A stretch of DNA of 64,000 nt from Anaeramoeba flamelloides (Eukaryota; Metamonada; Anaeramoebidae). Numbering within the stretch: position 1 is the stretch's first letter; every line of letters starts with the position of its first letter. The position numbers and the translations under genes were made by a program. The notes beneath the pieces are model-generated. The model had not been told where the DNA came from, searched no databases, and saw only the letters and a program-made list of their open reading frames with translations. The stretch covers positions 682,001 through 746,000 of the forward strand of contig JANTQA010000023.1 in NCBI GenBank assembly GCA_027625915.1, given 5' to 3'. Shown piece by piece: positions 51,180-61,114 of this stretch.

Positions 51180-54100
51180 CTAGCATTAGTTGTCATAAAT
51201 ATCCATTTGACGAAATTAATGAAATACTTAAAAGAAGATATAATTTACAACCGATTTGCATTGAATTTTTTTCGAATGATGGTAGAAGTAGTTTAATCAG
51301 ATTTGAAAAGGAAAAAAGAGATCATATTTTTAAAAAATTAACAACATGTCTTTCAAGAAGAAAAGGTGTTTACCCGATTTCGAATACTCATGTTATTTGT
51401 AAAAATTCAGAATTTTCAATCGTTATAGGTGATCTAAAGAAAGAGGACTTAATCTCTCAAAGTTCAATAAATTCCCCCAGGAGTATAGTAAGAAATACTG
51501 TTGGATATGTTGGCAGTAGTAGGAATTTATCATTATCTGATTTTACTAGCAGGTGGGTAAATGGCAAAGTTTCTAATTTCCAGTATTTAATTTATTTAAA
51601 TACTATGGCAGGCAGAACTTACAATGATTTAAATCAATATCCGGTTTTCCCCTGGATTTTAAAAGATTATACTTCAGAAAAATTAGATTTAAATGATCCA
51701 AATATTTATAGAGATTTATCCAAGACAGTAATTTTATTTTATTTTTTTTTTTTTTTTCTGGTTTTTTTTTTTTTAAAAGTCAATTTTTTATTATTTAATA
51801 TTTATTATTACTTTGTATTGATCTTTAATATAAAATAATTATTTATTTTCTTTTTTTTTTTTTTAATTTCAAAAATATTTAGATGGGTGCACTGAATCCT
51901 GAAAGATATAAAATGTTTAAAAAAAGATATGATAATTGGGATAATCCGGAGATACCCCCTTTCCATTATGGTACTCATTATTCAAGTGCAGGTGCGGTAT
52001 TATATTATTTATTGAGACTCGAACCTTTTACAAAACTATCTGTTGAATTGCAAGGTTTGTTTTTGATATCTCTATTTATTTCTCTATCTATTAGGATATT
52101 TTCCAAAAAAGTGTGAAATATTTTTTTTTATATATTATAAATAATATTCTCAAAGTATTTTTACTCGTAAAATGATAATACCAAATTAAGAGGGATATTA
52201 ATACTGATTAAATCAGTACATATTGGATATATTTCAAAATGCTTTGAGAAATATAAACCATTTTCTAGTCAAAAGGGCACAGTTGTTATGAGTGAATTAC
52301 ATGTGTGTAAAGGGTTTGAATCGATATTCGAAAATTTATTTGAGAAATTTCAAAATCAAAATCATTTTTTCTCATTTTGCTTTTTTTTTCAATTTCTCTT
52401 TGATAACATAATTCATTTGTAAATTTTTTATTTTATTGCATGATCGATAGTTACTTGGTAAAAAATGTGTTATTCTAATGTTATTGAAAGAGTAAAAATA
52501 ATTGAAGAGAAAATATATGGATTTCTATAGGGACTTTATTTAGATCTTCAATTAAAGATCAAAATGAACAATGTTGTTTTTCTCAATATTGGCCTATTAA
52601 GGATTTGAGTTTTGAAATTTTTTAAGAAAATCAAATTTATTGATTTTTTTTCTTTCAGACATATATCAACTATTCTTTGATGTTTATTATTCTTCTTAAT
52701 TTTTTTTTATTTGTTCTTCAAAGGTCAATTATTAAAAACAATTGATATTTGGAAAAAATGTTGAGCCATCCTTGACTAAAACAAAGTTTATTCCAAAAAA
52801 TGAAATATAACTCCTACTTTTTTTGTTAAAAAAAAAAAGACAAGATCAATCACAATAAAAAAATGTGCAATATAAGGTATTTCCGAAAAAGTGGGACATT
52901 TTTTTTTATTTTTCATGAAAAATCATCTTTGTTAGTGGAGCTGTTCGTTAATTGTCAATAACAAATTAAGTTAAATATTAATACCGATTGAATCAACATC
53001 AAATAACTATGGTATTTATATTTCAAAATATATTTATCAAAATATTTCCTAAAAATGAAAAAAAAATAACACTTTTTTTTTTGACAAAACAATGCACAAC
53101 GAATTTCAATAAAAACTGGAAATATGGATAAGTCCCCAAACGATTTTTTAAACGATAAAATGCTTTTATACGTTTTTACCTCTATACAAAATTCTATCAA
53201 GATTAAACCTGATTTAAAAAAATTTTTTTCAAGTATCAAAAAGAAGATAATATAGCAATTTTCACCCCTAAAAAATATCTGGTAAAATGAAGAACTGAAA
53301 ATTTTGATATCTTTTATTTAAATAATAACATACTTTGAAATAAACAAATTGAATTATTCTCAAGAACCAATTTATAATGTTTAAAAATATTGGATACATG
53401 AAAAATAGTTTTAAAATTAAGGTTTAATAAATATATTTTAAAATAAATTTTACACCGATTTTTTGAAAATAGCTGATAAATATTTCTTTTAAATCATCAA
53501 GAAACCAAAATTTTTCTTTATTTTTTGATTTAAAAATATAAAAAAAAAAAAAAAAATGAAATTTTTGAAATCACAAAAACAATTTATTCAAGATCTAATA
53601 TTTTTAATTTCAAGCTTGTTAAAAAAAAAATTAATAATTATAATTATAATAAGTTGTTGAATTCTACTAGTTCGGAGTGTCGTTAGGTTTTCTTGGGGTT
53701 TTCTGTTTTATTTGTAAACTCGATAGATTTTCGTTAGGTTTTTTTTACTTTAGAAATAAACCGAAAATTTTAATAAATTTTCGGTTTATTTCTAAAGTAA
53801 AAAAAACCTAGAACACTTCATAGAATAAAACAGAAAACCCGAAGAAAATTGCCGTTAAGTTTTTTTGAATTTTTGAAATTACATGAAAAAATCTTAAATT
53901 TTCTTTTTATTTCTCAAATTAAAAAAAAACCTAACTGCAAATAAGAGGAATTAAAAACTCCTCCCTTAAACAATAAAAAAAAAAAAAAAAAAAATACTTA
54001 TATTTTTAATTAATCTTAAATAATTTATTATTAATCCTTAATAATATAACAAACAAAGGTGGGACTTTTGACCATCCAGATCGATTATTTACCAGCATCA

Positions 54101-55554
54101 AATCTTCGTTTATTTCAGGAAGTTCGAATCCATTTTTAACTGATGTTAAAGAATTAATACCAGAATTTTATTATTTACCAGAATTCTTAGAAAACATTAA
54201 CGATTATTATTATGGCGAAAGAGCCACAGAAGGAGAAACAAAAATCGGTGATGTCGAATTACCAAATTGGGCAAATGGCTCTGCGCATGAATTTATTAGA
54301 ATCCATCGAAGGGCATTAGAAAGTAAATATGTGACAGAGCATTTACATGAATGGGTTGATTTAATTTTTGGTTACAAACAAAAGGGGGTGGAAGCAGTTA
54401 AGGCATTAAATGTATTTTATTATTTAACGTATGAAGATGCTATAAATATTGATCAAATTAAAGACCCTATCCAAAAAAAAGCGATTGTCACCCAAATAAA
54501 TTATTTTGGGCAAACACCAAAACAATTATTTACAAAGCCACATCCCAAAAGAGAAACAATCGAAAATTCGCCGTCCATTTTTGTTTCGCCCCAATACATT
54601 ACAACAAAAGTAATTAAGGAAATGAATAAAAAACAAAAAGTCACTTATATCAATTTTACTGGTGAAAAAATTATTCTTCAAAGCAAACGCAGAATCCCCT
54701 TTACCAAGAAATCGGAATTAAACTTGTCCTGTAGTTTCCCCGATAATTCAATTCGGATTCAAAATGCAGAAACTAAGTCAATAATGGCAATTTCGGAGCA
54801 AGCCCATTCCGGCAAAATAACGATATTAGCATTATCCCAAGATGAAAGAATGGTTTTGTCTGGTGATCAAGATGGTTTATTAATTCTCTGGAAAATTGAG
54901 AAGAAAAAGTCGATCAAAAATAAAAAAAAATTTGTACTAATTAAAAGATTGATCGCTCATCAAAAGTCAATTACTGCAATTGCAATTTCTCAAACTTTCC
55001 ATATAATTGTTTCCGGTTCAAAGGAAAAAATTTGTATTGTTTGGGATCTAAGAAATCGAAAATATTTGAGAAGCTTGACCGGATTTGATAAAGAAATTTC
55101 TCATATCATAATCAATGATATTTCTGGTGAAATAATGGTTTGTTATGGCAACAAAATCAAAATTTTCCAAATTAATGGCAAATTATTAGCATCAAATAAA
55201 AACAATACCAATTCAATTAACGAAATCACATGTGCTACAATTTCCAGATTTGCTAGTTATAGAAACGAATTGATCTATTTAACTGGATATTTGAATGGGG
55301 TGGTCAGATTCTGGAAAATGTCTAAATTGAAGCCAAATCAAAAATGCTCATTTTTAAAATTAAAACATGAAAAAATCGTTTCAAGTTCTCCTCTTTCTTC
55401 CATATTTGTAACACAAGATAACCAAAAAATTTTATGTGGTGATGATATTGGTAATGTTTTTTCCTTAGAATTGAATTCTAAGTGGGAAAAGCAAAAAAAA
55501 AATTTGGGAGAATTAAATCTTGTAAAAGAAAAAAAAGATCAATCTGAAAATTAA
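42891..55554 (+). CDS. BEACH-WD40 protein (neurobeachin/LRBA/Alfy/LvsA superfamily), 4 exons, two apparent frame breaks
   Basis: Exons 42891-43159, 43343-51727, 51883-52054, 54059-55554. Their total minus two bases is exactly 3440 codons. The N-terminal two-thirds are armadillo-like helices with Asn/Lys-rich inserts. A concanavalin-like domain lies near residues 1120-1256 ([20 protein letters not shown]). PH-BEACH is about 2620-2758 and BEACH about 2820-3115 ([74 protein letters not shown]). WD40 repeats follow to the end ([21 protein letters not shown]). No C-terminal FYVE domain is present, unlike Alfy. Frame changes by one base at a T8 run (48721-48728) and again at an A6 run (49417-49422). 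Similar solenoid sequence continues in the new frame each time, so assembly or sequencing error is likelier than decay. BEACH proteins scaffold vesicle fusion/fission, lysosome traffic and autophagy. Dictyostelium LvsA/LvsB are comparators. Confidence 0.9.
46855..46920 (+). repeat. Short in-frame tandem repeat in the BEACH gene
   Basis: Three copies of an eight-codon unit (caaatgaaaaataa- plus a variable part) encode QMKNK/QMKNN repeats in the middle of the concanavalin-like region. It probably forms a surface loop that grew by replication slippage. Confidence 0.8.
48810..49019 (+). repeat. AAT/AGC-rich tract coding Asn/Ser-rich linker
   Basis: Polyasparagine with a central Ser-rich block (AGC AGT AGC codons) and a nearly pure AAT end at about 48955-49018, within BEACH exon 2. 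It lies between the two homopolymer frame breaks. Confidence 0.9.
51138..51179 (+). repeat. CAG/CAA tract coding polyglutamine
   Basis: About 14 consecutive Gln codons, alternating CAG and CAA, in an insert of the PH-BEACH domain. It is the only polyglutamine tract in the window; all other homopeptide runs are asparagine. Confidence 0.95.
52100..52260 (+). repeat. RepF, copy 1
   Basis: The segment ttccaaaaaagtgtgaaata…ataccaaattaagagggatattaatactgattaaatcagtac…tatatttcaaaat recurs about 780 bases downstream in the same orientation and the same intron. Confidence 0.65.
52880..53045 (+). repeat. RepF, copy 2
   Basis: The segment ttccgaaaaagtgggacatt…ataacaaattaagttaaatattaataccgattgaatcaac…tatatttcaaaatatatt aligns with copy 1. 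The start, ccgaaaaagtgggaca, resembles the ends of some mariner-like MITEs, but no matching inverted end was located. Confidence 0.65.
53682..53935. repeat. Tandem hairpin (foldback) element in BEACH intron 3
   Basis: 53735-53770 and 53775-53810 are perfect 36-base inverted arms around a TAAT loop. Outside them, 53696-53712 and 53824-53840 are perfect 17-base arms, with imperfect pairing continuing outward. A second, imperfect hairpin follows (about 53853-53935). gttaggtttt at 53682-53691 and its complement in 53921-53935 bound the whole. There is no coding capacity. A MITE-like foldback element or slipped palindrome is likely. Confidence 0.85.
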
Positions 55555-56435
55555 TTCTTTTAGATTCTTACATTTTAGTTGAAATAATCAATTTTTTTTC
55601 CTTTTTTTTTTTTTATCTTTTTTACCTTTTTCAAAATTTTTTTAATTTATTTATAATATAAATATGATTTATTAAGAAGCATTAATTTGTTATTATTTTG
55701 ATAAATTTTTTTTTAATTAACAATTAAAATTTTATATCCTTTTATTATATAATATTTCTTATGTTTGTTTTAACTGAAAAAATGTTAATTTCTCTGAAAT
55801 TATTGAGAGAAAAAATCAAGATATTTTACATCATTACAATTAAGGTGCAAATTTTGAAAATTAAAAATTTTGTAATATTTGTTGATGGTATTAAAAAAAA
55901 AGTTTTAGCATAGCCAAAAAGAATTTAGAAAATAACTTCAGGTTTATAGAATAAAGCTCTCTTGATTTTAATTTTGCATAGTAGATGTCTGAAAATTGTT
56001 AATTTTTCATTTTTGGAAACAGGTTTTTTGATAATAGTAAAGTTCAAATCAAATATCAATATAAAATTCTTTCAATGATTTCTTTTCGGGATTTCTAGAT
56101 AACAATTACAGATCATAAACATGTAGAGTTAATCTTCCAAATACCTTTTTGTTTAAATAAAAGGAGAAATATCAAAAATAATAATTTTCGTTCTTTAAAC
56201 ATAAAATGGAAAATAAATGAAAGGGATTAGAATCTGATTTTTAATCTCTTTATAAATTTTTCCTGACTCTTCTTGTTCAAAATATAAGATAAATTGTAAG
56301 GTTAATTTAATTCATTTATTAAATTAAAATTTGATAAATAATTTCATAATTGTCAATTTTTTTTTTGGGAGATTAATAAGATTTCATTAAATGGATAGTT
56401 ATATAACAATTTATTTAAAAAAAAATCATCTTGTT
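55555..56435. other. Spacer downstream of the BEACH gene
   Basis: The T-rich 3' flank of the BEACH gene, then A/T-rich DNA with no gene. The last 15-16 bases (56420-56435) are the left copy of the target-site duplication of the LINE. Confidence 0.75.
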
Positions 56436-58749
56436 TTTTTATTTTTTTTTTTATTGAGGAGGAAGTGGAGATTACACTCTAAGTGCCCTATTACTTAAAT
56501 TCCCTTTCAGAAATTTAAGCATAAAATCATAGATTTCACGATTATTAATTAACGAAAATAATTTTAAGCCATCATAATTTAAAATTATTTTATTAAAATT
56601 TAATTCTTTTAACTTTTTCAGAAAAATTAATCTATCTTTTTTATAGGAAGGAGATACCCATAAAAAGTGATCAATGTTTTCTATTATTTCCTTATGTTCA
56701 TATTTTAAACATAAAGGACAAAATTTATTTGAATTTTTATTTATTGCATAATAATATCTATTTAAGCAGTTGGTAAATGTTCTGAATTTTAGAATTGTTG
56801 AACTTGATGGATAACTTAAATATCTTTGATAAATAAATAAATTTTTTTGGTTTTTAATTATTGCGAAATATTTTTGTACCTTCCAACTGGTAGAATTTAA
56901 CAACTCATTATAATTATAATTATAAATTTCCTTTTTAAGAAGGTTTAAACTCTCCGACTTCCAGTTAATTTTATTGTTTATTCTTTGATTAAATTTTATT
57001 AATTTTTCCAGATAGGGTAGAGATAATTCTTTTAATTTATTTTTGAATTTGAATTTCTTTTTATTGATTGATATTACCAAATTTTCGAATTTAAATTCTG
57101 TTTTTTAAATAAGAATTGGTGTGTTTCTGTTTATTTTGCAGATTTCAGTAATACATGTATTAATCCAAGAGTTTAAATATTTTAGGGTTGCTATTTTATA
57201 ATTATATATTTCTAATACATATGTTAATTGACTTAATATAAAAGATTTAAATAATCTTATTTTTAAATTATTTGTTAATAAATTATTATTGAATAATTGT
57301 TTAGAACTATTATAAGTTTCTTTTGCCTTTTTTAGGTTATAGACTAAATGTGAAATTTTTTCCAAATAAATTCCCAAATATTTAATTTTTGATAAATCTT
57401 GAGTAATTTCTGTTTTGTCTTCATTTGGTTTCAATCCAAATTGGACAATTACTTGATATATAGCATTTAATTTTTCATTTATTTGATTCATATTCCCTTT
57501 TATGATTAAAATTAAATCATCTGCAAACATTTGACAATGATTTGTTAATGGTATTATTTTTAATACAGTCAGTTTCACTTTTAAGGCACAAACTTTCAAC
57601 GAAATTTAAGGCACAAAAAAAATCTCAAATTAAGGCACAAAATTCAAATTCTAGTAAAAATAAATTGTAAAAAATGAAATTCCAAATTTTGTGCCTTAAT
57701 TTGAGATTTTTTTGTGCCTCAAATTTCGTTGAAAGTTTGTGCCTTAAAAGTGAAACTGACTGTAATAGAAAATGTGAAATAAGAGCAAATATAATCGGTG
57801 ATAAGGGATCCCCTTGGAATATACCGAGTCCTTCACCTTGATAATATTTTACTAAAAATTTTTGAATAATTTTATTTAAAATAAACTTTTTTATTGTTTT
57901 CCTAATTATTTTAAAACTGATTGAGTCAAAGCATTTTGCTATATCAATCATTATTATATGAGTTTTATCATTTTTATTTTCATTATTTGTTTTTATCTGA
58001 TTGTAAATATATAAAAAGTTTAATACCGCAACTCGAGTATCAAATTTTTTTCGAAAGCCAAACTGCGCTTTATGAATAAATTCCCAACAAGGCTCAATAA
58101 GTTTATATAGCATTTTAAGAAATAATCTTGGTAGACTTTGATTAATTGAAATAGGTCGATAGTTTAAAGCGACTCCTTCATTTCCCTTTTTATGAATAAA
58201 CAAAATTGATCTTTTTTTGATATATTCAATAGTTTTATCATTAGGGTTCAATAACCAATTATTAAATATATTTTGTATTGTAATTAGAAATTTTTTATAA
58301 TTTTTGTTTTCAATTGGTTCAATATCTATAAATTTTTCTCCATCGATGTTAAATTTTAAATTCTCGATTTTTTGAAATCCTTTCACTGATTTGTTTTTTA
58401 AATTTTTAATAGTATTTTTAATTTTTTCCATTGGAAAATAAATATAAATTTTTGACTCTTTTAAATTATTTATTTTTAGATTTTTTATATAATCTAAAAT
58501 TTTTTGATTTGGTTCAATTGAATTTTTTTTAATATGACCAAAATACTCTTCAATCATATTTTTATTGTTTAAAATCATTTTCATTTTTTTAGACCTTTTT
58601 AAATTTATTTTTTTCCAAAAGTTCTTTTTTTGATTAAATTCTAAATTTTTTTCATTTTGAAATTTATTCCAAGCTACTTTATTTATTTTTTTGATTCGAT
58701 GAATTAAGCTTGAATTAGATAAGAGATTTTTTTTTAATGGAGCGATTTA
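56436..58749 (-). mobile_element. 5'-truncated non-LTR retrotransposon (LINE), interrupted by a MITE
   Basis: On the minus strand the coding region starts open at the truncation (about 58745) and runs to 56472. Reverse transcriptase motifs in order are YRPISI, QFGFRKKFDTR, IDIAKCFDSISFKIIR (catalytic Asp), GIFQGDPLSPIIFALISHF, FADDLILIIKG (catalytic Asp-Asp), DKTEITQDLSKIKYLGIYL, and a C-terminal zinc-knuckle-like CPLCLKYEHKEIIENIDHFL. An A-rich 3' tail (about 56441-56453) and target-site duplications aaaaaatcatcttgtt at 56420-56435 and 58749-58764 delimit it. No endonuclease domain is present, as expected after 5' truncation. One in-frame TAA (57105-57107) lies between the RT thumb and the C-terminal region. 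The split at 57564 is caused by the MITE. Good preservation suggests recent insertion. Confidence 0.9.
57566..57762. mobile_element. 197-bp Tc1/mariner-like foldback MITE inside the LINE
   Basis: Ends CAGTCAGTTTCACTTTTAAG and its complement …GTGAAACTGACTG are flanked by TA on both sides (57564-57565, 57763-57764). The arms are about 80 bases and differ by one substitution and one indel. Within each arm, TTAAGGCAC-type boxes recur at 24-25-base spacing (57581, 57606, 57630; the inverse on the other arm has one TGAGGCAC variant), which look like transposase-binding sites. There is no coding capacity. The 199-base insertion (element plus one TA) accounts exactly for the frame offset between the two halves of the LINE reverse transcriptase. 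Confidence 0.93.
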
Positions 58750-58899
58750 AAAAATCATCTTGTTATAAAATAATAATAATATGTATAAAATTAAATTTTT
58801 TAATTTTTTTTTTTTCAAAAAATATTAAGCAGAAAGAATTCAAAAAGTAGAAAAATAAATTCTCAAATATAAATAAATTGTATTTATTATTACCATTAT

Positions 58900-58987
58900 T
58901 GTTGGGGTAGAAATTAGACTCTAAATTTCGTTTTAGTTAAATATTCTCAAAGGTAATTTAAGCGTAAAATCATAGATTTCACGATTG
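58900..58987 (-). mobile_element. Extremely 5'-truncated LINE 3' end
   Basis: About 90 bases match the 3' end of the LINE at 56455-56552: gaaattagactctaa against gagattacactctaa, and aagcgtaaaatcatagatttcacgatt against aagcataaaatcatagatttcacgatt. Same strand as the large LINE. No A tail remains. Confidence 0.7.
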
Positions 58988-59199
58988 TAAAAGTGAAAGA
59001 TACATATTCAAATTATTTTATATTTAAAAAAGTAAAAGTAAAAACTTGAAAAAAGAAAAAGAAAAAAAATTGAAATTTAAAAACGTTTTCTGAGAAGCAA
59101 TTGATAAAAAATCAAAAAATAAAAAAAAAAGCTATCTTTAATGAAGTTCCCCCAAAATCACATCCAATGATACTTTTGGCTAATTTAATTCGATGATTG

Positions 59200-59405
59200 A
59201 TCATGAATATTCACAGGGAGGGAGGGGGGGGGGTGTTTATGTTTTTGAATTTCTTTTTTCTTTTTAATCTGGTATTTATTTTTCTCTACTTTTTCATTTT
59301 TATTTTCAAGTTTTCCATACTTTTGTGTTTCATTTATATTTCAGTATTAACTGGTAAAGACTTGACTTTTTTCCTTTGTTAACTCTTCTTCTCAATATAA
59401 AGAAA
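59200..59405 (-). repeat. Dispersed repeat RepB, copy 3
   Basis: On the minus strand it reads tattgagaagaagagttaacaaagg…gtcaagtctttacc…aacttgaaaataaaaatgaaaaag, matching RepB at 18865 and 41215. A G-rich stretch including ten consecutive G sits at its edge. Confidence 0.65.
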
Positions 59406-60204
59406 ATTTTTCCAGGGATTAAATGGGAAAATGTATAATTAAGATTTGTTGACTCAAAATTATTTTTTAATAAACATATTTTTGAATTTAGAAATATATT
59501 TTTTTCAAAGATAAATTTGTCATCAAAAATAAATATACTTTATAAATACTATAATTTTATTAGAATGAAAAATTATATATCAAAAAAAAAATAATAAAAA
59601 CAAATATTGAATCCTTTCTTTAAATTAAATACTATCAAATTAATAATTAATTCTCAAATATTTAAAAAAGATCAGAAGAAATATTTTTTATATTAGTAAT
59701 AAATACATTTTAAAAAAAGAAAAAAACGAATCTGAATCAAAATGGAAAAAAATAAATTTCTGAAAAATAATAAAACATCAGAATTCAGTTTTTATTTCTC
59801 AGTTCTCGATATATTGATTTGAATATTTTTGATATAAAAAAATCTTGCTAATAGATTTAAACCAAAAAAAATTTAAAAACAAAAAATTATCAATACATTT
59901 TTTAGACAAAAAAAAATAAAGATTAAAGCCGAACTTACTGATAAAAACTGTTTTTTTCTTGTTCTGAACTTCAAATATTGACAAGAAATTAAAAAAAAAA
60001 ATTCAAAAAAATCTAAATATGTAATCTTTACAAAATATTCATCAGATCTCTGCTATTTAAATCAGAAATAATCTGATAAGAAACATTTTCATTGGGATTT
60101 ATAATTTTTTTTTTTTTCAACATTAAAATTGGAAAGATGTACTTGACATACAGTAATTAGCAATACCCGTTACAAGAGAAAAAAACCATTATTTAAATTA
60201 TAAA

Positions 60205-60580
60205 TTTCTACTTTTTCCTTTCTTCTAATTCCATTGCAACATCCAATTTACTACCCAGTAGTATACCAAAGTTCAAATCAATTTTGAAATTAAACCCCTT
60301 GATATTTTCACATTAAAATATTAAAATAAGAAGGGAAATTAGTTTAAAATTTTTCTTAATATTCTCAGTTTTTTTGAAATTTTCCTTTTCTGTTTATTTA
60401 AAAGAATCTTTTCAAAAATTTACTCTATTTTTTTGAGGTAAATTTTGTAATTTGATCCTTAATTTTTATAGAATCTTTTTTTAAATAATAGAACTTTAAG
60501 AAACCCAAGACCATGATGCTATTATTTTTTGTTTGTTTATTTTATTTTAATTGATAATCTTTTTTAATAAATTAAAAACA
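60205..60580 (-). repeat. Dispersed repeat RepA, copy 6
   Basis: Minus-strand landmarks are gggtttcttaaagttctattattt, aaaatatcaagg, tttcaaaattgatttgaactttggtatac, and ggatgttgcaatgg. The 5' part of the family is not recognisable here. Confidence 0.7.
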
Positions 60581-61114
60581 CTTTTTTTTTAAGATCGACA
60601 GTTTGAGACAATATTATAGGTTATTTAAAACAACAGTCCAAATATCAAGTGTAACTAATTTGTTCTCTAATTACCTTTTTAGCAAATAGGGATCAATTAT
60701 AAATCTATCAACATAAACTTAATTCTGATGTTTTATCGTTTTTGGTGTATTTATTTTTTTTGTTTTTTAATAAACAATTTTTTTTTTTCCATTTTGCTTT
60801 CTAATGAGAGCAATTTCGAAGATCAATTTTCAAGTATTTTTGTGATTTATTATGTTTTCAGATTAAAGTTGTAGAACTTCAGCCTCAGGAGTAATTGTGA
60901 AGAAACATTATCTTGAGTTTGGCTGTTACAAAAAAACAATTTTTGAAAACCTGACATTTTTCAAAAGTGAAGTGTAAAAATACTTACAAAAAAAATGAAT
61001 ATTTTTTCGAGAAGGTACTTCATAGAACAGTGTCTTAAATAACTCTTGTCTCCACAAACACAATAAGTGAAAAACAAAAATATAAATCATTTTTTTGTAT
61101 TGTTTTAATTTTGT

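Larger units (their letters stand above)
52055..54058 (+). other. Long intron 3 of the BEACH gene, 2.0 kb
   Basis: The exon junction splits a glycine codon within the BEACH motif LQGGTFDH, so the splice is certain. The intron contains the RepF direct-repeat pair and a tandem hairpin element (53682-53935). It has T- and A-runs but no coding sequence. Confidence 0.9.
58765..61114. other. Spacer between the LINE and the UBX gene
   Basis: About 2.3 kb without a gene. It holds a short LINE 3' fragment (about 58900-58987), RepB copy 3 (about 59200-59405, inverted) with a G10 run at 59225-59234, and RepA copy 6 (about 60205-60580, inverted). Confidence 0.7.

Noticed and set aside
53735-53810. Perfect hairpin as a transcription terminator
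   Set aside because: It lies inside a confirmed intron of a eukaryotic gene, so a terminator role makes no sense. It is treated as a foldback repeat.
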